Below, one piece after another: positions 1 through 9,504 of a stretch of DNA of 33,135 nt. The translations under genes and the position numbers were made by a program. Source of the stretch: Botryllus schlosseri (taxonomy: Eukaryota > Chordata > Ascidiacea > Stolidobranchia > Styelidae); contig ATSW01009769.1 in assembly GCA_000444245.1 (NCBI GenBank), forward strand, positions 1 through 33,135, written 5' to 3'. The notes under the pieces were generated by a model, which was given only the letters and a program-made list of their open reading frames with translations, did no database searches and was not told the DNA's origin. Every line of letters begins with the position of its first letter. Position 1 is the first letter of the stretch.

Positions 1-50
1 TCAAATTGATGGATGAACTTTACAAGAAGTGCAAAAGGACATATATTTGA
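1..50 (+). CDS. possible 3' end of a plus-strand coding exon, cut by the window edge
   Basis: Reading from base 3, the frame gives 15 residues (KLMDELYKKCKRTYI) and then a TGA stop at 48-50. The composition is charged and protein-like, unlike the cysteine- and isoleucine-rich readings typical of the surrounding AT-rich DNA. There is no homology I can name, the exon start is outside the window, and no AATAAA follows closely. If real it would converge with the minus-strand gene at 531-2072. This is a weak call based only on composition. Confidence 0.12.
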   Translation, partial: KLMDELYKKCKRTYI

Positions 51-530
51 AGATTAAACTTGTAGCAAAGAATGCCTTTGAATTGTTTTTTTTTTATATT
101 TGGACCAGTGTCGAAAATTGAAGTTGATTTGTGCGGGACATTTTTTTCGATTTGAACAAAATGATTGTAATTTTATTAATATACACCGAAATGTTCATTA
201 ATTCTTGCTACAGGAATTATTTTTTTCAAGTCATAACCCTACTGTACACTGTACTTGTACTGTACAGTACACCCCAGACCATCAGAGGTCATCAGATCAC
301 TCTCACAATACACATGATCGAAGAGTACTGGTATATAACTTACCAGTACTTAAACTTGGATTATGGAGTCTATCTCGATCGGATTCGTATCCGTGTAGCC
401 AATGGAAAGTAAGAAGGTGTGCATCATTCGTTACTCGTTATCGCATATTGCTAGCCCCCTAGCTGGGTTGACGCGATATGCACTTTTGACTACGCCCATA
501 GCGCAAGTTGTGATACTCCATTCAGCTTAC
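51..530. other. non-coding or intronic stretch with good splice-donor matches on both strands
   Basis: No complete gene is seen. A plus-strand open stretch ends at a strong donor-like site (GGAAA then GTAAGA near 405-413), preceded by a fair acceptor (ACCCCAG near 272-279). On the minus strand a strong donor-like ACTG/GTAAGT lies near 335-345. Either could bound a small exon, and the minus-strand one would suit the gene at 531-2072, but I could not fix a matching acceptor and frame. A short palindromic run of TACTGTACAGTA type lies near 256-270. Confidence 0.3.
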
Positions 531-687
531 CTATCTATCGACCGATCCTGAGCCAACGACTCGTTCGAGCTCGCCGAGTCGCTTCCGCCGCTACTGTTCT
601 CCGCATCGGTGACGTAGGATGGGTCGTCATTAGCTATACCATCGTCGTCGTTTCTTTCGCCGCCTTCGTCATTCTCCGTGTCGCTAC
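531..687 (-). CDS. internal coding exon of an acidic, serine-rich protein (downstream of the 1316-2072 exon)
   Basis: On the minus strand this exon runs from an acceptor (ACTATATACCAG, intron side, bases 688 and up) to a strong donor (GATAG then GTAAGC, GT at 529-530). It encodes about 52 residues dominated by Asp, Glu, Ser, Asn and Gly, including SDTENDEGGERNDDDG and ENSSGGSDSASSNESLAQD. The stop codon that ends the open frame lies in the donor itself (AGG TAA), as expected where an exon reads into an intron. The first two bases (GT) complete a glycine codon begun by the last base of the upstream exon, so the phases agree. The acidic serine-rich character continues directly from the end of the upstream exon. 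The exon leaves two bases, so more exons must follow beyond or near the window edge. Function unknown; probably a disordered, phosphorylatable segment of a nuclear or scaffold protein, but that is inference. Confidence 0.55.
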
Positions 688-895
688 CTGGTATATAGTT
701 GGAGAGCGTACACGCCGTACGCATGTTCTCGGTTAAAAGCAATTCCAAGTAGCTCACGCATAATGATCTTGGTAAATTGTCCTTAGATGCATAATTGCAC
801 CATAGGTAAAGGATTTTTGAAAGTCGGTCAATCCTCAACAACTCTATAAACGTAACTGCCGCACTGCAAGCGAGAGTTGGAAAACTATACAATTT

Positions 896-1136
896 TTAGC
901 TGTTCCAAATTACACTAGAATTAGAATTATAGTTACACAATGTTTCTTTCAAATTAGATTGAATTAAAGTTACAGCTACAAAGTTTTTTCAAATTAGATT
1001 GTAATTAGAATTACACTTACACAATTTTTCCAAATTAGACTAGAATTAAAGTCATAGCTACAAAGTTTATCAAAATTAGCTTGTAATTAGAGTTATAGCC
1101 ACACCGTTTTTTCATATTAAATTAGAATTAGAATTG
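896..1136. repeat. tandem repeat of about 42 bp with two alternating unit types
   Basis: Six units begin at about 906, 950, 990, 1031, 1071 and 1113, each opening with CAAATTA-like sequence. Units 1, 3 and 5 carry an ATTAGAATTA...TTACACA version; units 2 and 4 carry an ATTAAAGT...AGCTACAAAG version. The true period is therefore a dimer of about 82-84 bp. The copies have diverged by point changes and 1-3 base indels. It sits in the presumed intron between the exons at 531-687 and 1316-2072. Confidence 0.75.
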
Positions 1137-1315
1137 CTGGCTTCGTGAAAACTTGGAAATTGAATCAATGAGAATGGCAAATGTAGCCATCTTGGCTCTT
1201 CCGCTATCAGAAGCAAACGCTCGCACCATTGGTACAGTACAACATTAAATTTGACCACTCAATATGAGTCACTAATGTTTTATAGACTAGACACGAAGTG
1301 TCACTAATTCCCTAC

Positions 1316-2072
1316 CTCCATCATCTTCTTCGCTTGACGAACTGTCGCTTCTCTCTGAATCGGAATCGCCAAGGCAAGACGGGCACGAAAAAAACCTCGA
1401 TCTGTTGGACCTGAGCGATGACATTGAAGTGCCTGGCTCGGAATTCCGCTTCGCCTTACTCTGGAGGCTCGGCTTCATAGAGCGATTATTAGGGAATTGT
1501 TTTTCGAACTGTTTCCGCGACAAAATTTGCCACGATGGATGCGGTATGTGAGATTCAGCCATTTCTCTCTGATCATGAAGGCGGCTATGAGTCAGGGTTT
1601 CTTTGAAATATTGAGATGGAACGCAACACGATTCCGTTCTGCTATTCAGATTCAATGAAATTGGTGGTTTAGTCACTGGGCCTGGGTGCTTGTTCAATTG
1701 ACGAGGATTTCTTCTGGGCAAAAGCCACATGTAACAACTGGCGTCATTGTTGGATACGTTGACAGTTTCCATGTCGCCCAAACGCCCGCTTCTGCAATTC
1801 CGGCCACTTATACGAGACTCTACTGGTACCAAATTTCTATCTTGATGCTGTCTGTTGTTCACAGCTGAAGCAGAGTGCGTGCTTTCGCATCTCGACCGCA
1901 AATATGGCCGAATCGCGGTGTCTCCACCACTCACAACTATACTGACACCGTCAGAAGTATATATTGCGTGAGAGGTACGTCTGGTAACATTGTTGACCCT
2001 ATAAATGCCGCCTGGTCTTTCCTTCCTTAGCTTTGTTGCGCAATCAGACTTTGTTGCAAGACTTCCATTCAT
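1316..2072 (-). CDS. long coding exon of an unknown Ser/Arg/Asn-rich protein with an acidic C-terminal part
   Basis: This is by far the longest open frame in the window: 252 codons from ATG at 2070-2072 to a donor at GATGGAG/GTAGGG (GT at 1314-1315). Read on without splicing it stops at 1287, nine codons past the donor. The protein has no obvious signal peptide or membrane segment. It is rich in Ser, Arg and Asn, with PGGIYRVNNVTRRTSH near residues 20-35, NRQHQDRN near 72-79, a basic stretch FEKQFPNNRSMK near 189-200, a CPSC pair near 230-233, and an acidic serine tail SDSERSDSSSSEEDDGG. The next exon (531-687) fits in phase and continues the acidic tail. An in-frame TGA lies 24 bases upstream of the ATG, and a CAG acceptor-like site lies between them, so this is either the first coding exon or an internal exon starting at that CAG. 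I recognise no domain; such composition suggests a disordered regulatory protein, which is inference only. Confidence 0.6.
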
Positions 2073-2442
2073 GACGCTGATCCAGCAGTAGTGTCATAAA
2101 AATTCCTTGTATTTCCTACAAATTGACGCGATATTAATAGAATAATGATATAGCAGGTAGGATGAATAGATGTATTTTGGTCTCTTCGCGGCATTGAATG
2201 ATCCAATGCCAAATTACAAACCAACCATCGAAATTACTTGGAAACGGTATCATTCTTTGCCTTGCGATCGCAAGCCATATGAGCTCATAGGAACAACCCG
2301 TTGTCTTACGAAAACCATCGCATTCCGATATATATACAATACATATATAATCATCTTTGTCGATATATAGTTCAATATTCACAGTTTTCAATATGTGTCT
2401 GTCTAGTGTCTGCTGATATACGTTGATCATACGAGATTACAG
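2073..2442. other. upstream region of the minus-strand gene, no clear gene
   Basis: AT-rich DNA with no coding sequence I can support. It would contain the 5' region or an intron of the minus-strand gene that begins at 2072 and, if the next candidate is real, the upstream region of a plus-strand exon at 2443. No clear TATA box and start pair could be chosen. Confidence 0.3.
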
Positions 2443-2583
2443 CGTTCAATGCACTTGGACACTCTCATGGATCTTTCAGAAATGACAATTGGAATAAACC
2501 CAAACGCTCTGCAGATCCTCATGGAACTTTGTCAACAACATAAGTCAAATTTCTGTCAAATATATACTCCTATAATTAATTAA
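2443..2583 (+). CDS. candidate small exon, faintly MOZART-like
   Basis: A good acceptor (GAGATTACAG, ending at 2442) is followed at once by an open frame of 46 residues with ATG at 2449. The first 30 residues (MHLDTLMDLSEMTIGINPNA, then LQILMELCQQ) look like an amphipathic helical protein rather than random AT-rich translation. Spacing of Leu, Ile, Gly and Cys (LxxLSxM..TGI/IGI..L.I...LC.Q) recalls the short MOZART (MZT1/MZT2) proteins of the gamma-tubulin complex, which are about 80 residues. The tail after QQHK does not match, and no good donor is seen there. An acceptor just before an ATG would also suit a trans-spliced leader, if the species uses one. The family link is a hint from memory of the proteins, not a result. 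Confidence 0.2.
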   Translation, partial: RSMHLDTLMDLSEMTIGINPNALQILMELCQQHKSNFCQIYTPIIN

Positions 2584-4633
2584 CAATGAACATCGAACAA
2601 CTACAAAAACTCGTAACGAAATATGAGCACTTGTTTTCCCAATGCCTGTACTGTTGTAAATTGGAATATCAGTAATTCTAAATATCCTTACTGAAATCAA
2701 TCTTTCAATTATACTATTATTCAGATGATTCAGCCTATTCTGGTACATCCAAACAAATCAACTCACTATATAAATAATCTTCAAAATATGTCTCTGCTAT
2801 ATCGATTCGATTCGTCTGCTCGGCGTCTGCCAAATATCATGTCCTGTGGAACGTGTCGACCTGTCCACTGTAAGATGACACGTGAAAGAACACATACGGG
2901 GTCGTAAATGATAAATGTTAATTCGCACAGCGAAGCGAAGCAAACACATTACCACAATGCAAAACAATATTGGGAAGAACTGAGAATTACACCAAACTGA
3001 AACGGCATATTTGTGCATATATAGCCTACATCTATTTGACAACAAGTGTTTCGTATCAGATTGATCAAGTTTGATATGACGGAGTATTATATAAATTGAA
3101 AAAGTTTACTGCTCCGCCTATAATATTAACATTGCCAACGAAATCGGTTCTGTAATCCTACCGGCTCGCTGAACGTATAGGACGAATATAGTTGTGCTGC
3201 GCAGTGCGTGTTCCTATTATACTCAATTCCCGACAAGGTGAAAACTCATAACTATTTAAAGTATGGGAACGTTATTTGCAAGATTGATTATACCAGAAAT
3301 GTCATGTTAAAATTAGTTGGTGAATATACAATGATCCTCGGCAAATAATCCCGCGAAAAACTATAGTGCCGCCTACGATGAATCAATAATAATTGATAGC
3401 AGCAGCGTAAAATTATTGGGAGTTTTGTGGGAACCATGAACCAAAGTTCGTTCGCATCAAGTTTTCGGATGATATCGGAAAAAAATTCCATTTTGCAGCG
3501 ATTCGTATGGAGAGAACGTCTCGGAAGTGCTGAAATCCTCATTGCAACCATCGCGTATTCTGATATAATAAACTTGAAACTTGAACGACTTCGGATTGGA
3601 CTCTTACCTGAAGCCATTCTTGCATTGAGTTTAGACGTCGGACGGTTTTATCACATCACTATATAATATACTTGAATTCCATGTGATGATGACACCTTCA
3701 ACAAGAGCCTGAGGTCTTTCAACTGCTAAGTCTTACTGACATGCCATCTGTCCTAGCGCTGGTCTGTACTGATTATATTGAGTCACCGTAATCAAGTGAT
3801 GAATGCTTTACTACGATGTATGACACATAGAGTCTGGTTAAACTCTACTTGACTTATCTAGCATGAAAATATACGATACTCCGTGGTCATAAATAATTCC
3901 CAATTGTTCTCAAGATCCAAAGCTTATTGATATAGTCACTGCGTTAGATTGACTGGATGTCGGATTATCACGAAAAATGGTAGAAAATCACTCTGCTACA
4001 GCTCAATGTGATACGAAGCATAAAGCAATCGATCATTCCGATTAAATGGGATTGAATGCGTGGCGCATATATGCTTATAATGCCATCGAATATCACTTAT
4101 ACGATGAAATTCAGACAATCAGCTGCATTCAATGTAATAACATTGCCACTGGTCATGCTGTTGTTGTTGCTGTATAAATATATGCAGTGAAATTCTACTT
4201 GTGTGCAATTATACTTTCTATATAGGAATAGAGACCAGAAGTAAGGAGTAAACAAATTATTCCAATGGAATTACTATGCGAATAGTTTAAAAAGTACTGA
4301 AATAAATTTTTTTCTGAAGTTCTTGTTTTCCTGTAGTGAAAATCGAAATATATTCTAAACAAGGCCACGCAATGTCATAACGTAATGTTAGCAGATAACA
4401 TACGCTCTGTAGAAATGGAAGTGATGAGGACCGTGATTCACGGAAACATTTGATATATAACGATTTCACCGATATTAAAACGTGACAACTGTAAATATGT
4501 ATTGGGTCGAAAAAGATCGATGGGTTCCCTCTATACAGGTTGCTCGGTCTCTAATTTATATTTTAGAATTCAAAACATGGACAGATTGCGGTGCAATGAA
4601 CATTCGAAATGATTGGTGGGTGAAGTATATCAA
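2584..4633. other. 2-kb AT-rich stretch without a recognisable gene
   Basis: Only short open frames with no protein-like composition are seen on either strand. The overlapping frames at about 3288-3666 (both strands) are the most open part, but they have no convincing splice signals or motif. No transposon ends with target duplications were found here. It may be intergenic or intronic. Confidence 0.3.
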
Positions 4634-5103
4634 CCGGGCCGAAATTTTCCCTAAATATTTGGCCTGGGCCCCATAGGGTGATGAACCAAACCAACAAACC
4701 AAACGCGAAAACTTTTTAAATGTGTGACTAGATATTTTCAATAAAAATTCTTTATTGCATAAATCACTATTTTTGATCCTCTCTCAGCTCAAGTGGATCA
4801 CATTCACCGCTAAAGCCGAGGGAGGTGGTGTAATTGAAAATTTAGGGCATGTAATTAACAATTATACATCTTCGCGGGTCCCCGTTGCTATCAACCTACT
4901 TGTTACGTGCGGTTATTTAGCAGTCTGTGATAAATATTGGAATATAGCCCAAATGTACCAGACCAAACTAAAAGAAAAACTTGTTTAGTGAAACACGCAC
5001 GATTCAAAATCGAAATTTCTTCACGTGGCGCATCAACTTACTTGGCGGGTGGGATTTGTACTGTGGGGTTAAGAATGCAAGTAAGGGGAATATTTATTTA
5101 GGC

Positions 5104-5855
5104 CCGGGCTGTTAAACATACGGCCACCGCGGCCGCATCCAGCCCGCAAGGCAAGTCTGATTAGTTTCAAAATTGCTGATATTAGTCGGCATATTTCTAA
5201 CAAATGCTTAGAAATACTTCCATTAAATAATAATTAATCCCTCAAGACAGCAAATGTCGAGTATGTTCATTCTTCATAATTTCACTTTATAACCATCCCA
5301 CAGCGGTTGTGTATAGTGTCAATATAGTGGCTATTAGGAATAAGTCGTTGACATTGACACCCAATTTCGAGAAGGCAAAAAGTGCGCGCACTGAGTTCAG
5401 ACTATTGTGTACAAATGGAACAAAAACTAGTTACTCACAACAGCGAAAACGCCAATGCGAAACCGTTGTATGCAAAATAGACTATATATAGAGAATATAA
5501 TAGTTACACAGAAGTATAAAGCTGTGGTCGCATTGCTGTATCATTTCTAACTCAAAAGGTTCCCGGCCTCAAGAGAAACCTGAATCGCGATTTAGTAATA
5601 TATAGTGGTATTCAAATGGCCAATCACCGTATTACTTTTGGTAATTCGGCTATTAGCGAATAAAGGTGTTGCAAGAATGGAACCTCTATGGTCCGTAATA
5701 TAATGAAATATATAATATAATATAATATTGGCTTGATTATTAAGTATTCAATGTAAAACAAGTGTATCGATTTTAGGGTAACATTTTGGTCCGGTCCGCT
5801 AGCGACCTGAAGGCTTGAATCCGGCCCGCGACGCAAGTTGAGTTTGACGCCCATG
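5104..5855. mobile_element. non-autonomous hAT, 752 bp, inserted in the 4634 element
   Basis: Perfect 8-bp target duplication ATTTAGGC at 5096-5103 and 5856-5863. The ends are imperfect inverted repeats: CCGGGCTGTTAAAC on the left, and on the right the complement of CATGGGCGTCAAACTCAACT. Just inside each end is the GGCCCGC-rich block common in hATs (CCAGCCCGCAAGGC left, CCGGCCCGCGACGC right). The interior is AT-rich and includes a (TATAA)n-like run near 5706-5730. No coding capacity. Confidence 0.85.
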
Positions 5856-6483
5856 ATTTAGGCCATTCAGGTTCCTATGGACAATGCACAAATGGACATA
5901 TATATATCGAAGGTTTCGACTAAGATTTTTTGCCGGCTATCTTTTTGGCGGCAAACTTCAAGGAGTCGCATGTTGGCGGTGACTTCGTATGTCTTGATGT
6001 CCCGTGGCGCAGCACTGACCAATTTCTATAAATGCTGTGTATTTACTTCTTGTAGAGCAGACCTGGGCAAAGTGCGGCCCGCGAAGCTATTCTGTGCCGC
6101 CCGCGAAAGGTTTTTTGGAATTCAAAACATAAAACTTGCTTTTTGAATGACTAAAACCATAGGCTATATCAAGTGAGCAGGAAATTCGCTTACTTTGAAG
6201 CTTGTTCATTAATATACCACGATTACGCTCATGCCTACGTACCTCGCATGCGTAATCCATATTCAAAGTAAAGGCAATGTGGCAAAGTATGAGAAGCAAT
6301 TAAATTCACAAGAAATCACTCTTTCCATTTAGTCTAGTTCAAACCTTATTTGTTGCCATTGTCACATTACGTAATATACGGCATATGTGTGTTCAAATTG
6401 TTACGTGATACGTTTCCAAATCTATGTACGTAAATTCGTAAAACAGATCGATCAGTGCTCGCGAATACTATATGACTCATCAT

Positions 6484-7468
6484 CAGTGTTGGGATGACTC
6501 GAGTCATGACTTGACTCGAGTCAGACTCAAGTTTTCTTTTTCGTATGACTTGACTTGACTCGAATCACTTTGCAAAAATGACTTGACTTGTCTTGACTCG
6601 GCGTATCAGAACTGTGGATTGACTCGTGACTCGGAGCAAAATTCACGAGTCAATTTCAAGTCATCAAGCAATCGAAAATCGATGTCGAAATAAATCACTG
6701 TGTCTTGCGTATGGCCGGATTGTTCGCGAAACGCTGTTGCAACCCGTGAGAGCGACCAATCGTTCAATGATCGTGCGTTTTACTGAGCGTNCATCGTTCT
6801 CCCACAAATAAATTGACCGCAAACAAAGTAATCGAGGCTTACAGCTTGCGCTATCGTAAACTAGAATAGTAAAGTAATTTAATAGCAGAATGCCTATTTC
6901 TGTTCTCTATGTTCTTACCTTGACCAAACCTCTTGTTTTAATGAAATTGAATTCGAATATAGTTTATATAGTCATCAACCATTGGCCCAGGCTCGAATTG
7001 TATCATATCAATTTGTAAATTGGTAATGTATTGCATCTTATCAATTCGTTTCTCTATTCTCTATTTGGCTGGTAACTATAAACTGAGGCTATGCAATTAC
7101 TTACGTAGTTTAGCATTTCTACGTATATGCGAGCGAAAAAGCACCTTCTTGCGTGCATATTTAACTCTATAGTCGTTCATTGGTTCAGAATCAATGACTA
7201 CTCAATCTGTATTTTAGACAGCTAGCAAAATGCAATGACATAAGCATGACTCATACTTCGAAAAGGCAACTTGACTTGAATTGTGACTTCACTCGTGACT
7301 TGACTTGACTTGACTCGACTTGACTCGGGTCACCTCCAAAAATCGAGTGACTTATGACTTGACTCGAGTCACCTTCGAAAATCGATTGACTTGACTTGAC
7401 TCGAGTCAAAATGTGCAATGACTCGAAATGACTCGTGACTCGAAGGTAGTGACTTGATCCCAACACTG
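6484..7468 (+). mobile_element. 985-bp non-autonomous hAT, copy A
   Basis: Starts CAGTGTTGGGATGACTCGAG and ends ...GATCCCAACACTG, with terminal inverted repeats of at least 12 bp. Flanking 8-mers are CTCATCAT (6476-6483) and CTCAGCAT (7469-7476), 7 of 8 identical. Both ends carry dense short repeats of ACTTGACT / GACTCGAGTC over about 200 bp on the left and 220 bp on the right; such subterminal repeats are typical transposase-binding arrays in hATs. The middle is unique AT-rich DNA with no coding sequence. One N at 6791. Copy B at 7799-8783 is the same element in the opposite orientation, apparently about 90% identical by eye. Confidence 0.92.
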
Positions 7469-7798
7469 CTCAGCATATCTATCACGCATAAAGGATGAAC
7501 GGGCATGTCAAAAAACAAAGCCTGAAACTTAAATTCAAAGAAGGTTTAGAGCACTAAATATTTGTGTACTGGAGTCAGAGGTAAACCCACCCTTTTAGTT
7601 TTTGCGAGGATGTCGCCGAGAATAAGGATTTCCATTTGAGTGGGTTTTATGACAAAGACATGAAACACTCGGTCCAGGGAAGGTGAATTTCAGAAAAACT
7701 GCAAGCGTCGTTCAGCATCAAGGCTATCTAAAGCTGCACACTGCTTGGAAGGCAGCGACCAAGACAATAAGCTTTGTACTATTGCATATACATTCCAG

Positions 7799-8783
7799 CA
7801 GTGTTGGGATCAAGTCACTACCTTCGAGTCACGAATCATTTCGAGTCATTGCACATTTTGACTCGAGTCAAGTCAAGTCAATCGATTTTCGAAGGTGACT
7901 CGAGTCAAGTCAAGTCACTCGATTTTTGGAGGTGACTCGAGTCAAGTCGAGTCAAGTCAAGTCAAGTCACGAGTCAAGTCACAATTCAAGTCAAGTTGCA
8001 TTTTGGAAGTAGGAGGCTTGATTACGTCATTGCATTTCGCTAGCTGTCAGAAATACAGATTGAGTGGTCATTGATTTTGAAGCGATGAACGAATACAGAC
8101 TTAAATTTACACGCAAGAAGGCGCCGTATCGTTCAAATAGCCAATACGTAGAACTGCAAACTACGTAAGTAATTGCATAGTCTCAGTTTATAGTTACCAG
8201 CCAAAATAGAGAATAAAGAAACGAATTGATAAGATCCAATAACATTACCCATTTACAAATTGATATGGTACGATTCGAGCCTGAGCCATTGGTTGGGGAT
8301 CGACTATATATGAACTATATTCGAATTCAATTTCATTAAAACGGGAGGTTTTGTTGATGCAAGAACATGGAACAGAAATTTTGCTATAAGGTTACTTCAC
8401 TATGCTAGTTTACGACAGCGTAAGCTGTAAGCTTCGATCACTTCGTTTGCGGTCAATTTGTTTGTGAGAGAACAATGGAGGCTCAGTAAAACGCACGATC
8501 ATTGAATTATTGGTCGATCTCACGGGTTACATCCGCGTTTCGCGAACAATTCGATCATATGCAAGATCAAGTGATTTTTATCGACCCCGATTACTTGATG
8601 ACTTGAAATTGACTCGTGAATTTTGCTCCGAGTCACGAGTCAATTCACATTTCTGATACGCCGAGTCAAGTCAAGTCAAGTCAAGTCATTTTAGCAAAGT
8701 GACTCGAGTCAAGTCAAGTCATGCGAAAAAGGTGACTCGAGTCTGACTCGAGTCAAGTCATGACTCGAGTCATCCCAACACTG
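7799..8783 (-). mobile_element. 985-bp non-autonomous hAT, copy B (inverted relative to copy A)
   Basis: Perfect 8-bp target duplication CATTCCAG at 7791-7798 and 8784-8791. Its reverse complement follows copy A from end to end with the same length, the same GACTCGAGTC/ACTTGACT subterminal arrays and the same internal landmarks (for example GCGTATCAGAA, GAGCAAAATTCACGAGTC, ATCGTGCGTTTTACTGAGC). The perfect target duplication suggests that it is no older than copy A. No transposase is present, so movement needed an enzyme made elsewhere. Confidence 0.93.
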
Positions 8784-8793
8784 CATTCCAGTG

Positions 8794-9100
8794 CAGTAGT
8801 TCTCGAACTGTGGGGCGTGAAAGCACCTGAAGAGGGGCGCGAAGGCGCAGTTTATTGATTTTTTTTTCGCGCTTCGTGCGATCTACCTCCAGATTATACT
8901 AAATGATCCATGTTTTGTCGGACTTTTATATTTCAGAATTATCTGATCAGCAGCCATAACCTTCCAAGCCTTCAAACTATCCGTTGGGATTGCTAGCATT
9001 CTGGTTGCACTTTTTAATATTTTTTGATATCATGATTAGGGGCACGAAATTTTTCACTATCATAGAGGGAGGCGTGTCTAAAACAGTTTGAGAAACACTG
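8794..9100 (+). mobile_element. small hAT, 307 bp, of the CAGTRGTTCTC family
   Basis: Left end CAGTAGTTCTCGAACTGTGG, right end AACAGTTTGAGAAACACTG. Flanking 8-mers TTCCAGTG and TTTTAGAG agree at 5 of 8, so the target duplication is weak. Internally it has GGGGCGTGAAAGCACC, a TTTTTTTTCGCGCTTCGTGCG block at 8861-8880 and a conserved CAAACTATCCGTTGGG segment. A second, more diverged copy is at 12501-12802. Its left end is two bases from the target duplication of the neighbouring copy B. Confidence 0.75.
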
Positions 9101-9504
9101 TTTTAGAGTCTTAACAGAAGAACGTGAATAGGGGATTTTAGAGAGTTAAGTATCATGTTTAACATTGCTTCGAATCATCAAGGTAAATAGATATTTTTTT
9201 AATCAACCGTCACTTTCTCATTACCTAACATCGACACATTCACAGAGCAGCATTTATTAACAATGTAATTTAGAAATGAAATGAAAACACGCTGGATAAG
9301 GTAGCTAAAATTTCTCACTCGGCCCGGCAACTAATTTTTTACTTCTCATTTGGCCCGTTGAGGAAAATAATTGCCCACCCCTTGTAGAGTGTACCTATAT
9401 AAAAATAAAGGCATCTAACGACATTAAATCGCGCGATAAACGAAGGGAAGTTTGAAGTCGAATAAATCCACCTAAAACACTCGATAATTTCTGTTGATCT
9501 AGGA

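Larger units (their letters stand above)
6058..9381. mobile_element. hAT inserted in the 4634 element and itself carrying three more hATs
   Basis: Perfect 8-bp target duplication TTGTAGAG at 6050-6057 and 9382-9389. The left end CAGACCTGGGCAAAGTGCGG is followed by GCCCGCG; the right end is GGCCCGTTGAGG...ATTGCCCACCCC. The element belongs to the CAG..(G)TGGGCAA / GCGGCCCGC group, like 12328-13178. Its own sequence is about 1.0 kb, in pieces 6058-6483, 7469-7798 and 9101-9381. The right end seems to lack the last two or three bases (expected CCCCTG). Nested inside are 6484-7468, 7799-8783 and 8794-9100. No transposase reading frame could be recognised in its own pieces. Confidence 0.8.

Noticed and set aside
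3590-3640. LLPEAILAL on the plus strand, resembling the NPEAL segment of MZT1 and a possible second exon for 2443
   Set aside because: No acceptor lies near its start and the surrounding residues do not match; likely chance.
7251-7466. Serine/glutamine-rich frame (repeats of SSQV)
   Set aside because: It is a translation of the subterminal ACTTGACT arrays of the 985-bp hAT.
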